64,000 bases of DNA from JBKHXF01 sp046566145 (GTDB taxonomy: Bacteria > Actinomycetota > Nitriliruptoria > Nitriliruptorales > Nitriliruptoraceae). The DNA lies in the NCBI GenBank assembly GCA_046566145.1, contig JBKHXF010000030.1, positions 1 to 64,000 of the forward strand, read 5' to 3'. Positions 20,356 to 28,070 of this stretch are shown here, piece by piece (position 1 is the first letter of the stretch; each line of letters opens with the position of its first letter). Below the pieces are notes generated by a model, which ran no database searches, was not told where the DNA came from, and was given only the letters and a program-made list of their open reading frames with translations. Both the position numbers and the translations under genes were made by a program.

Positions 20356-22362
20356 ATGAGCGACACGATCACGGAGGGGGACCGGGCGGACGCCGCCACG
20401 CCGACGCGCGCTCGCGTGCTGGCGATCGCGGGCGACGGCCTGGCGCTGCTCGCGCTCGTCGTCGTGTTCTGGTGGCTCGAGCGTCACGACGGCGGACGCG
20501 CCCGCCAGGCCTTCGGGTACGCGAGCGTCGTCCTGCTCGTGGCCGTGCCCGTCGCGGTCGCCGAGGTGCGCCGCCTCTCCCCGGTCCTGCGTGGGCTCGT
20601 CGCCGCGTACGGCGTCGGGTGGCTGCTCGCGCTCGGGTTCGCGCTCGACCGCGCCGAGTGGGTCGTCCCGACCCTCGTCCTCGGGTCCGTCCCGCTCGTC
20701 GGCCTGGTCGGTCGCCGTGTCTGGCGGCGTGCGTGGGGGCCGGCGGCCCTGCTCGCGCTGCTGCTCGTCTCCTTCGGGCTCTACACGGTGCGCTCGTGGC
20801 TGCAGTGGTGGGGCTCCACCATGCTCGACTTCCAGCCGCTGTGGCTCGCCCTCTCCTGGCGGAACCAGTCCGGCGTGCTGATGGGCGCGTTCCTCCTCGT
20901 CGGGCTCGGCGTGGCTCTGCGTGCTCGAGGCCCCGTCCGGCTCGCCGGCCTGCTCGTCGTCGGCGTGTCCGGGGCCGGCACGTGGCTGTCGAGCTCCCGC
21001 GGCGCCCTCGTCTTCCTCGTCCCCGCGGTGGCGGTCGTGCTGGGTGTCGAGCTCCGCTCGCGCCGGCGGACGTCGCAGGGGACCGAGGAGACCGAGGGGA
21101 CCGGCGGGGGATCGTTGCGGCGGCCGGCGCTGGTGCTCGCCGGCGGCATCGGCGCCGCGGTGCTCGTGACCGCGGGCCTGCTGGCGCTGCTCCCGGCCGG
21201 GGTGGCGAGCCCGCTCGGGAGCCGCACGGCCCCCGAGGACGACGCGTCCGGCAACACCGTGGCCCGGCTCCGTCACATGGAGGCGGCCATCGGGATGTTC
21301 CTCGACGACCCCCTCACCGGGAAGGGGCCCGGCAGCTACCGGTCCATGTCCCTCGACCACACGTCCCCCGACGCGAACCTGACGCTGTCGGCCCACGACG
21401 AGTACGCCGAGGTCCTGGGCGAGGGTGGGCTCGCCGGGGGCGGCCCGTTCGTGCTGCTGCACGTCGGGCTCGCGCTGCTGGTCGTGCGGCGCCTGCGGAC
21501 CGGCATCCCTCGGGACGACGACGGGCCGGTGGACCTCCGCGGTGCCGTCGAGCTCGGGGTGCTCGGCGCCGCCACGCTGGTGGCGGCCCACGCGGTCTTC
21601 GACTTCGACTGGCTCTACCCGGCCCTGCCGGCGTTCGTGGCGCTCGGCGGCGCGGTCCTGACGGCCGTCCCCGACGGCGCCGGTGGCGAGGCCGCCGGCG
21701 GGGTCGCGGACGAGCCCGGCGGTCTCCGAGCCGTGCTCGCCGGCGTCCCGGTCGCGCTGCTGCTCGTGCTCGGCGTCGCCGGCTTCGTGGTGGAGCAGGT
21801 CGACGGGGCCAACCAGGACCGCGCCGACGTCACCGCGGAGGAGCTCGCCTCTGCCGGCGTCCCGTGGGACGCCGCGACGAAGCTCTCCGCGGGCACGCAG
21901 CTCCTCGCTGCGGGTGAGCTGGAGCTCGCCCGGGAGGTCACGGACGCCGCGCTCCGCTGGAGCCCCGGGCTCGAGCCGCTGCGTCGGCTCGACGCGCAGG
22001 TCGCGTACGCCGAGGGCGAGCTCGGTCCGCAGGAGCTCGTCGCGACGCTCGAGCCGGGTCGCTCACGCTTCCAGTCGTGGATCGTGGTCGCCGACGCGCT
22101 CGTGGCGGACGACGAGCTCGCGCTCGCCGAGGAGGTGCTGGTCGACCTGCTCCCGCGGCTCGAGCGGCACCGCGCGTGGGGCGTGGAGCAGAGCTACCTC
22201 GACGCCTCCGTCCGGCTGGTGGCGCTCGCGGCCGACCTCCGCGGTTGCGACGCCGCGCGCGCCCGGCTCGACGAGGTGCTCGACACCGCGATCCTCGACG
22301 GGCAGCCCGACGAGGTCGTCCGGGCCATCGAGGTCCCCGCGGAGGCGGTCTGCGGCAGCTGA
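20356..22362 (+). CDS. O-antigen ligase/polymerase-like membrane protein
   Basis: A 668-residue protein with roughly 12 hydrophobic segments. The periplasmic loop pattern (STMLDFQPLWLALSWRNQSG, then SSSRGALVFLVPAVAVVL, MFLDDPLTGKGPGSYRSM and LSAHDEYAEVLGEGGLAGG) is that of the Wzy/WaaL O-antigen ligase superfamily. The last 170 residues are soluble and helical, with TPR-like Leu/Ala spacing (AAGELELAREVTDAALRWSP). It would join or polymerise lipid-linked glycans at the outer face of the membrane. It starts only 8 bases after the mutase stop, so it is probably co-transcribed, though functionally it fits the glycan cluster 20 kb away. Substrate unknown. Confidence 0.75.
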   Translation: MSDTITEGDRADAATPTRARVLAIAGDGLALLALVVVFWWLERHDGGRARQAFGYASVVLLVAVPVAVAEVRRLSPVLRGLVAAYGVGWLLALGFALDRAEWVVPTLVLGSVPLVGLVGRRVWRRAWGPAALLALLLVSFGLYTVRSWLQWWGSTMLDFQPLWLALSWRNQSGVLMGAFLLVGLGVALRARGPVRLAGLLVVGVSGAGTWLSSSRGALVFLVPAVAVVLGVELRSRRRTSQGTEETEGTGGGSLRRPALVLAGGIGAAVLVTAGLLALLPAGVASPLGSRTAPEDDASGNTVARLRHMEAAIGMFLDDPLTGKGPGSYRSMSLDHTSPDANLTLSAHDEYAEVLGEGGLAGGGPFVLLHVGLALLVVRRLRTGIPRDDDGPVDLRGAVELGVLGAATLVAAHAVFDFDWLYPALPAFVALGGAVLTAVPDGAGGEAAGGVADEPGGLRAVLAGVPVALLLVLGVAGFVVEQVDGANQDRADVTAEELASAGVPWDAATKLSAGTQLLAAGELELAREVTDAALRWSPGLEPLRRLDAQVAYAEGELGPQELVATLEPGRSRFQSWIVVADALVADDELALAEEVLVDLLPRLERHRAWGVEQSYLDASVRLVALAADLRGCDAARARLDEVLDTAILDGQPDEVVRAIEVPAEAVCGS

Positions 22363-22411
22363 CGGGCGCACCGCCGGCGCACACCGGGTGGGGGCCGTGG
22401 GGGCCGGCCGG

Positions 22412-22417
22412 TACCGT
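22412..22417 (+). promoter_or_regulatory. Candidate -10 box of lpdA
   Basis: TACCGT lies 35 bases before the GTG of lpdA in the only sizeable gap between the mutase pair and lpdA. No -35 box is clear. Confidence 0.3.
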
Positions 22418-22452
22418 CGGTCCCGCACGGACGTCGTCGCGAGGACCCGGCA

Positions 22453-23850
22453 GTGAGCCAGCGGATCGTCATCATCGGCGGCGGCCCCGCCGGCTACGAG
22501 GCGGCCCTGGTCGCCGGCGAGCTCGGGGCCGACGTCACCGTCGTCGCGGCCGAGGGCCTCGGCGGCAACTGCGTGCTGTGGGACTGCGTCCCGTCGAAGG
22601 CCATGATCGTCGCCGCCGAGGCGATGGGTTGGGTCCACACCGCCGACGAGCTCGGCGTGCGCCTGCCCGGCGTCGAGTCGGTCGACCGCTCGGTCGTGGA
22701 CTTCCCCGCCGTCGCCAGCCGGGTCCTCGAGCTCGGCGCGACCCAGTCGCGCGACATCGAGGGCCGGGTGGAGGGCGCCGGCGTCCGCGTCCTGCGTGGC
22801 CACGGGCGCATCTCGGGCTACCACGAGGTCACCGCCACCCACGAGGACGGCACCGAGGAGGTCCTCGCGGCCGACTACGTGCTGGTCGCCACGGGCTCGA
22901 GGGCCCGGGTGCTGCCCTTCTTCGAGCCCGACGGTGAGCGGGTCCTCGTCGGCCAGCAGCTGTACGGGCTGCCCGAGGTCCCCGAGCGGCTCGTGGTGGT
23001 CGGCTCCGGCGCGACCGGGGCCGAGTTCGCCCACGCGTTCACCCGCTTCGGCTCCGAGGTGCTGCTCGTCTCCTCGCGCGACCTGATCCTGCCCACGGAG
23101 GACCCGGACGCGGCCGCCCTGCTCGAGGAGGTCTTCGAGCGCCGCGGCATGAAGATCCTCCGCAACGCCCGCGCCTCGTCGGTCGAGCGGACCGACGGCG
23201 GGGTCCGCGTCGGGATGCAGGACGGCTCCTCGGTCGAGGGCACGCACGTGCTGTTCACCGTCGGCCAGGTGCCGGTCACCGACGGGCTCGGCCTCGAGGT
23301 CCCGGGCGTCGCCGTGAACCAGTGGGGCGGCGTCGAGGTCGACGCGGTCTCGCGCACGTCGTGCCGGTGGATCTACGCCGCCGGCGACGTGACGGGCCAC
23401 GTCATGCTCGCGTCGGTCGCGGCGATGCAGGGCCGCACCGCGATGTGGCACGCGCTCGGCCAGGCGGTGCAGCCGATCCGCTGGGAGGCCGTCAGCGGCA
23501 CGATCTTCACCGACCCCGAGGTGGCGACGGTCGGCGTGTCCGCCGACGAGGCCCGCGCGGCCGGCATCCAGGTCGAGACGGCCCGCCTCGACTTCCGCTC
23601 GAACCCGCGGGCCAAGATGACCCACGGCACCGACGGGTTCGTGAAGGTCCACGCGCAGGTCGGCTCCGGCACCGTCGTCGGGGGCGTCGTCGTGTCGGCG
23701 CGCGCCAGCGACCTGATCCAGCCGCTCGCCGTGGCCGTGCAGAACCGGCTCTCGGTCTCGCAGCTCGCGCAGACCATGACCGTCTACCCGTCGATGGCCG
23801 GGTCGGTCGCCGAGTGCGCCCGGATGCTGATGGCCCGCCTCGACGGCTGA
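22453..23850 (+). CDS. lpdA: Pyridine nucleotide-disulfide oxidoreductase, LpdA/quinone reductase type
   Basis: A 465-residue FAD flavoprotein with IIGGGPAGYEAALVAGELGA at the N-terminus, the NAD loop VVVGSGATGAEFAHAFTRFG and the C-terminal dimerisation domain. The redox site reads GGNCVLWDCVPSKAMI, a CxxxxC pair as in true dihydrolipoamide dehydrogenases. But the C-terminal His-Pro-x-x-x-Glu signature of those enzymes is replaced by MTVYPSMAGSVAECAR, as I recall for mycobacterial LpdA (Rv3303c), which acts as an NAD(P)H-quinone reductase. So not a classical Lpd. GTG has GCGAGGACCC upstream. Confidence 0.87.
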   Translation: MSQRIVIIGGGPAGYEAALVAGELGADVTVVAAEGLGGNCVLWDCVPSKAMIVAAEAMGWVHTADELGVRLPGVESVDRSVVDFPAVASRVLELGATQSRDIEGRVEGAGVRVLRGHGRISGYHEVTATHEDGTEEVLAADYVLVATGSRARVLPFFEPDGERVLVGQQLYGLPEVPERLVVVGSGATGAEFAHAFTRFGSEVLLVSSRDLILPTEDPDAAALLEEVFERRGMKILRNARASSVERTDGGVRVGMQDGSSVEGTHVLFTVGQVPVTDGLGLEVPGVAVNQWGGVEVDAVSRTSCRWIYAAGDVTGHVMLASVAAMQGRTAMWHALGQAVQPIRWEAVSGTIFTDPEVATVGVSADEARAAGIQVETARLDFRSNPRAKMTHGTDGFVKVHAQVGSGTVVGGVVVSARASDLIQPLAVAVQNRLSVSQLAQTMTVYPSMAGSVAECARMLMARLDG

Positions 23851-23937
23851 ACCGCTCCGTGGCGACACGCGCGGTTCCGGGTCGCGCCGGCGGTCGTGCC
23901 ACGCCAGCATGGTCGCACCCCACCCCGCGAGGACCCG

Positions 23938-24798
23938 TTGCCGACGACCAGCACCCGTGACTACGACCGGGTCGCCGCCGCCGTGCGCCTCGTCGAGGCG
24001 CGCGTGGCCGCCGGGGAGGGTCCGCCCAGCGTGCACGACCTGGCCGCGCACCTCGGTCTCTCCGCGGCGCACCTGCGCCGGCTGTTCGCCGACTGGGCGG
24101 GCATCGCCCCCAAGGCGTTCGTGCGGGCCGCCGCGGCGGTGGCGGCCGGTGCGGCGCTGCGGTCCGGTCGGACCACCCTCGACACCGCGGTGGCGCTCGG
24201 CCTGTCGTCGCCGGGCCGGCTGCACGACCTGACCGTCGACGTCGACGGCGCCACCCCCGGCCAGGTCGCCCGCGCCGGCGGCGGTGTCACGCTGCGGCTC
24301 GGGGTGCACGACACGCCGTTCGGGCCCGCGCTGGTCGCGGTGACCGACCGGGGGGTCGCCGGGGTGCGGTTCCTCACCGGCGCCGACGCCGACGTCGAGC
24401 GGGCGGCGCTGCTCGCGCCGTGGTCGGGGGCGGAGGTCGTCGACGACCCGGTCGCCTCGGCCCACGTGCCGGGCGCCCTCGCGGCCGCGGTGCGGCCGGG
24501 GGGTGCCGGGGGCGGGCTCCGCCTGGTGCTGCGCGGCACGAACCTCCAGGTGCAGGTGTGGCGCGCCCTGCTGGCGGTGCCGCCGGCGACGTGGACGACC
24601 TACGGCGACGTGGCCGCGCACCTCGGTCGGCCGACGGCGTCGCGTGCGGTCGCCGGCGCCGTGGCGCGCAACCCGGTGGGCGTGCTGGTGCCGTGCCACC
24701 GGGTGCTGCGCGGCACGGGGGCGCTCGGCGGCTACCGCTGGGGCACCACCCGGAAGACGGCGCTGCTCGCCCTGGAGACGGCTGCGGCCGGGGCCTGA
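23938..24798 (+). CDS. AraC-type HTH fused to methylated-DNA--cysteine methyltransferase (Ada-like)
   Basis: Repairs O6-alkylguanine by transferring the alkyl group to its own Cys. Residues about 30-100 are an AraC-like helix-turn-helix (SVHDLAAHLGLSAAHLRRLF), and the C-terminal 160 residues are the Ogt/MGMT domain, with NLQVQVWRALLAVPPATWTTY, RAVAGAVARNPVGVLVPCHR (methyl-acceptor Cys in PCHR) and GALGGYRWGTTRKTALL. The N-terminal zinc-Cys domain of E. coli Ada is absent. A TTG at 23938 five bases after GCGAGGACC is preferred; a GTG at 23896 in the same frame lacks a ribosome site. It converges with the carboxylase gene. Confidence 0.85.
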   Translation: MPTTSTRDYDRVAAAVRLVEARVAAGEGPPSVHDLAAHLGLSAAHLRRLFADWAGIAPKAFVRAAAAVAAGAALRSGRTTLDTAVALGLSSPGRLHDLTVDVDGATPGQVARAGGGVTLRLGVHDTPFGPALVAVTDRGVAGVRFLTGADADVERAALLAPWSGAEVVDDPVASAHVPGALAAAVRPGGAGGGLRLVLRGTNLQVQVWRALLAVPPATWTTYGDVAAHLGRPTASRAVAGAVARNPVGVLVPCHRVLRGTGALGGYRWGTTRKTALLALETAAAGA

Positions 24799-24809
24799 GC
24801 CCCGGCCGC
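24784..24809. terminator. Bidirectional hairpin between ada-like and accA3
   Basis: A perfect 11-bp stem (GCGGCCGGGGC and complement) with loop CTGA. The left arm and loop include the end of the Ada-like gene, so its stop codon is in the loop. The convergent carboxylase gene ends 17 bases further on. Confidence 0.65.
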
Positions 24810-24825
24810 CGACCCTGCCTCGCGC

Positions 24826-26607
24826 TCAGCCCTCGGCGTCGCCCGCCTCGATGTGGGCCAGCACGGCGCCCGACTCGACGACGTCGCCGGCGGCGAAGTT
24901 CACCGCGGTGACCACGCCGTCGCGGTGGGCGTTGATGTTGTTCTCCATCTTCATGGCCTCGAGGACGACCACGAGGTCGCCGGCCTTGACCTCGGCGCCC
25001 TGCTCGACCGCGTACTTCACCACGGTGCCCTGCATCGGGGCGACGAGGTCCTCGCTGGACGCGGCGTGGGCCTTGCCGCCGCCGGCGCGCTCGGCGCGCT
25101 TGGGGGCCTTCTTCGCGGGGGCGCCACCGCCCCCGCCGCCGGCGGCGAGCTCGCCGTAGACCTTGACCTCGAGCCGACGACCGCCGACCTCGACGACGAC
25201 CTCGCGCGAGGGGCCCTCCGGCTCGTCGCCGGAGGCGGCCACGCCGAACGGCTGGAGCTCCGAGATGTCCCACTCGCGCTCGACGGAGGCCGTGCAGTGG
25301 TCACCGGCGGCGAACTGCGGGTGGAGCATCGCGAGCCGGCCGAAGCCGAGCGTGGTCGGCACGCCGCCGACCTTCATCTCGTCGATGGCGCGGACCATGC
25401 GCATCCGGGCGACGTCACGGTCCTCGCCCCACACGATGAGCTTGCCGAACATCGAGTCGTAGGAGCGGGGGATCTCGTAGCCCGGGAAGGCCGAGGTGTC
25501 GAGGCGGACCCAGGGCCCGAGCGGCGCCTCGAACTCGGTGATGAGGCCGGGGGACGGCACGAAGCCCGCGCCCGGGTCCTCGGCGTTGAGGCGCAGCTCG
25601 ATGGCGTGGCCCGTCAGGGTGACGTCGTCCTGCGTCATCCCCATGCCCTCGCCCGCGGCGATCTTGAGCTGCTTGTGCACCAGGTCGACGCCGGTGATCA
25701 TCTCGGTGACCGGGTGCTCGACCTGCAGGCGGGTGTTCATCTCGAGGAAGTAGAACGTCTCGCCGTCCTCGTCGAGGAGGAACTCGCAGGTGCCGGCGTT
25801 GACGTAGCCCATCTCCTTCGCGACGCGGCAGGCCGCCTCGCCGATGCGGGCGCGCAGCTCGGGGGTGACGCCGGGGGCCGGGGCCTCCTCGACGAGCTTC
25901 TGGTGGCGGCGCTGCAGGGAGCAGTCGCGCTCGCCGAGGTAGATGGTCGTGCCGTCGACGTCGGCGAGGACCTGGATCTCGACGTGGCGGGGACGCTCGA
26001 GGTAGCGCTCGAGGTAGCACTCGCCCCGACCGAACGACGCCTGCGCCTCGCGCTGGGCGGCCTCGAGGGCCTCCTTCATCTCGTCGGCCGAGCGCACGAC
26101 CTTCATGCCGCGCCCGCCGCCGCCGAACATCGCCTTCACGGCGACCGGGTAGCCGTACTCGTCGCCGAAGCGGATGGCGACCTCGGGGTCGTCGGTCGGC
26201 TCGAGCGTGCCGGGCACGATCGGGACGTCGGCGGCCTGGGCGACCTCGCGGGCGGACAGCTTGTCGCCCATCTTCTCGATGGCCTCGGGGCCGGGGCCGA
26301 CGAACACGAAGCCGGCGTCGGTCACCGCGCGGCAGAAGTCGGCGTTCTCGGAGAAGAAGCCGTAGCCGGGGTGGATGGCGTCGACGTTCGCCTCGCGCGC
26401 CACCTCGAGGATGCGCTCGGTGTTGAGGTAGGACTCCGCCGCCGGCGCGGGGCCGAGCAGGTGGGCCTCGTCGGCGAGACGGACGTGCAGCGCGTCGCGG
26501 TCGGCCTCCGAGTAGACGGCCACGGAGCGGATGCCGAGCTCACGGCAGGCCCGGATGACCCGGATGGCGATCTCGCCACGGTTGGCGATCAGGACGGCGT
26601 CGAACAT
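24826..26607 (-). CDS. accA3: Acyl-CoA carboxylase alpha subunit (biotin carboxylase + BCCP)
   Basis: The 593-residue protein carboxylates its own biotin and feeds the carboxyltransferase. Residues about 1-450 form the biotin carboxylase (FDAVLIANRGEIAIRVIRAC, VKAMFGGGGRGMKVV ATP-grasp loop, ERDCSLQRRHQKLVEEAPAP, FLEMNTRLQVEHPVTEMITG). A Gly/Ala/Lys-rich linker follows, then BCCP with the biotinylated Lys in VVVLEAMKMENNINAH. This is the AccA3-type fused subunit. Three starts are possible: ATG 26607, GTG 26613 and GTG 26619; none has a good ribosome site. A minus-strand TAGGCT lies at 26654-26649. Genes for the partner subunits are 3 kb away. Confidence 0.93.
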   Translation of the reverse strand: MFDAVLIANRGEIAIRVIRACRELGIRSVAVYSEADRDALHVRLADEAHLLGPAPAAESYLNTERILEVAREANVDAIHPGYGFFSENADFCRAVTDAGFVFVGPGPEAIEKMGDKLSAREVAQAADVPIVPGTLEPTDDPEVAIRFGDEYGYPVAVKAMFGGGGRGMKVVRSADEMKEALEAAQREAQASFGRGECYLERYLERPRHVEIQVLADVDGTTIYLGERDCSLQRRHQKLVEEAPAPGVTPELRARIGEAACRVAKEMGYVNAGTCEFLLDEDGETFYFLEMNTRLQVEHPVTEMITGVDLVHKQLKIAAGEGMGMTQDDVTLTGHAIELRLNAEDPGAGFVPSPGLITEFEAPLGPWVRLDTSAFPGYEIPRSYDSMFGKLIVWGEDRDVARMRMVRAIDEMKVGGVPTTLGFGRLAMLHPQFAAGDHCTASVEREWDISELQPFGVAASGDEPEGPSREVVVEVGGRRLEVKVYGELAAGGGGGGAPAKKAPKRAERAGGGKAHAASSEDLVAPMQGTVVKYAVEQGAEVKAGDLVVVLEAMKMENNINAHRDGVVTAVNFAAGDVVESGAVLAHIEAGDAEG

Positions 26608-26938
26608 GGGCACGCTCACGTGGTCGCGGGAGGACGACGGACGCGGTGAGCCTAGTGGCGCGTCCCACGGCCCCGGCAACGCGGGCGCCCGGTCGTGCTG
26701 CCACCGGCGGCGGCCGTGTCCGGACGCCCGGTCCGGGTTGACGGACACCGTGCGCACGGACGTAGCCTCCACCCCCAACCGGGTACGAAGCCCGGGTGAG
26801 CCCTCTCCCGCAGTCGACGGGCTCCAGCGCCCGGCGCGTGGTCCCCACCCGCACCGTGGCGACGTCACCGCGACGCAGACCGCGTCTCCCCGCTCCACCA
26901 CCCCCGCTCCACCCACCCGCTCCTGAGGAGTGACCCTG
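26608..26938. promoter_or_regulatory. accA3-cupredoxin divergent regulatory region
   Basis: In this 331-base spacer, a minus-strand TAGGCT (26654-26649) would drive accA3. On the plus strand TTGACG (26738-26743) and TAGCCT (26763-26768), 19 bases apart, would drive the cupredoxin gene with a leader of about 160 bases. Inverted arms GTGTCCG (26716-26722) and CGGACAC (26742-26748) overlap the -35 and could be an operator. The leader beyond 26775 shows no convincing small gene or hairpin. Confidence 0.45.
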
Positions 26939-27334
26939 ATGAAGCGCTTCCGCACCCCCGCCACCGCCCTCGGTGTCGGCCTCGCCCTGACCCTCGCCGC
27001 CTGCGGCGGCGGTGGTGGCGAGGAGGCCTCCGGCGGTGACGGCGGCGCCGCCATCACCGACGGCGTCTTCGCCCTGATGGGCACCGACCAGCTGACCTGG
27101 GACGTGACCGAGGCGACCGCCGACGCCGGTGAGCTGACCATCGAGCTGACCTGCGGCGACACCGTCAACCACAACGTCGTCATCGAGGGCGTCGACGGCG
27201 ACGCCGTCATCGCCGAGTGCAACCCGGGCGAGACCGCCACGGGCACCGTGACCCTCGAGGCCGGCACCTACACCTACTACTGCGACGTGCCGGGCCACCG
27301 CTCGACCATGACGGGGACCCTGACCGTCAGCTGA
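26939..27334 (+). CDS. Cupredoxin-domain lipoprotein 1
   Basis: A 131-residue exported copper protein. The signal peptide ends in a lipobox (LTLAACGG), so the mature protein is probably tethered to the outer membrane leaflet. The rest is a plastocyanin-like barrel: first Cu ligand in VNHNVVIEG and the other three in YYCDVPGHRSTMTG (Cys, His, Met). These are the four type-1 copper ligands. GAGGAG lies eight bases before ATG 26939. A diffusible electron-transfer or copper-binding role is inferred; no oxidase gene is near. Followed by a terminator hairpin and a paralogue. Confidence 0.87.
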   Translation: MKRFRTPATALGVGLALTLAACGGGGGEEASGGDGGAAITDGVFALMGTDQLTWDVTEATADAGELTIELTCGDTVNHNVVIEGVDGDAVIAECNPGETATGTVTLEAGTYTYYCDVPGHRSTMTGTLTVS

Positions 27335-27358
27335 CGCACGTCGGCACCGCACACCCGC

Positions 27359-27386
27359 GCACGCGCCGGCATCCGCCGGCGCGTGC
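27359..27386 (+). terminator. Hairpin after cupredoxin 1
   Basis: A perfect 12-bp stem (GCACGCGCCGGC and complement) with a four-base loop ATCC, 24 bases past the stop. A new -10 box follows, so the two cupredoxin genes look separately transcribed. Confidence 0.75.
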
Positions 27387-27414
27387 CGGTTCGTACCACC
27401 GTCGAGGGCGGGGC

Positions 27415-27420
27415 TACCCT
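27415..27420 (+). promoter_or_regulatory. Candidate -10 box of cupredoxin 2
   Basis: TACCCT in the context GGGCTACCCT, giving a leader of about 90 bases before ATG 27520. No clear -35. Confidence 0.35.
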
Positions 27421-27519
27421 CCGTCCCCGAGCCGCCGCCGGCAGGAGACCACCGCCGGCGCGGACGTCTCGACCGCTCCCTCGCCACCGCGAGGCGTCGT
27501 CCACCCGAGGAGTCCCCGC

Positions 27520-27987
27520 ATGCGCCGTGGCATGCTCACCACCGTCGTCGTCGCCGCCGCCGTCGCGCTGACCGGTTGCGCCTCCGTGCCGGACGGCGCG
27601 CTCGAGGCCCAGGCCTACACCGACGAGACGCTCAACGACCCGAAGATCCCGGTCGGGCCCGGCAGCGAGATGACCGTCAGCACCTTCGAGTGGGGCTTCG
27701 AGGTCCTCGAGGGCGTCGCGGTCGACGGGCCCGTCGAGATCACGCTGGTCAACGAGGGTGGCGCGTTCCACAACTTCCAGATCGACGCCGCGGCCGGCGA
27801 GAACAAGGTCGTGGAGGCGAACGCGGGCGAGGAGGGCACCGGCACGCTGGAGCTCTTCGCCGGCACCTACACGTACTACTGTTCCGTGCCCGGCCACCGC
27901 GGCCAGGGCATGGAGGGCGAGCTCACCGTCTACAACTCGGTGGAGGAGGCCCAGGAGGCCGCCACCGAGGGCGACATGGGCGCCTGA
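27520..27987 (+). CDS. Cupredoxin-domain lipoprotein 2
   Basis: A 155-residue paralogue of the preceding gene. The signal peptide ends ALTGCAS (lipobox). The barrel carries copper ligands in GAFHNFQIDAA and YYCSVPGHRGQGMEGEL: His, Cys, His, Met, with one more residue between the second His and Met than in the first paralogue. That loop length tunes type-1 copper sites, so the two may differ in potential. A 30-residue acidic tail (SVEEAQEAATEGDMGA at its end) is absent from paralogue 1. ATG has CGAGGAG upstream. Confidence 0.87.
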   Translation: MRRGMLTTVVVAAAVALTGCASVPDGALEAQAYTDETLNDPKIPVGPGSEMTVSTFEWGFEVLEGVAVDGPVEITLVNEGGAFHNFQIDAAAGENKVVEANAGEEGTGTLELFAGTYTYYCSVPGHRGQGMEGELTVYNSVEEAQEAATEGDMGA

Positions 27988-28006
27988 GGCCCCGCCACGC
28001 TCCACG

Positions 28007-28036
28007 CGACGCCGCCACCTTCGGGTGGCGGCGTCG
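28007..28036. terminator. Hairpin with UUCG tetraloop
   Basis: A perfect 13-bp stem (CGACGCCGCCACC and complement) closed by a TTCG tetraloop, a very stable RNA hairpin. It separates cupredoxin 2 from the convergent S41 protease gene and may act in both directions. Confidence 0.85.
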
Positions 28037-28070
28037 TCGCGTCGGGCCCCGTGGGCCACGGCCGAGCGCC

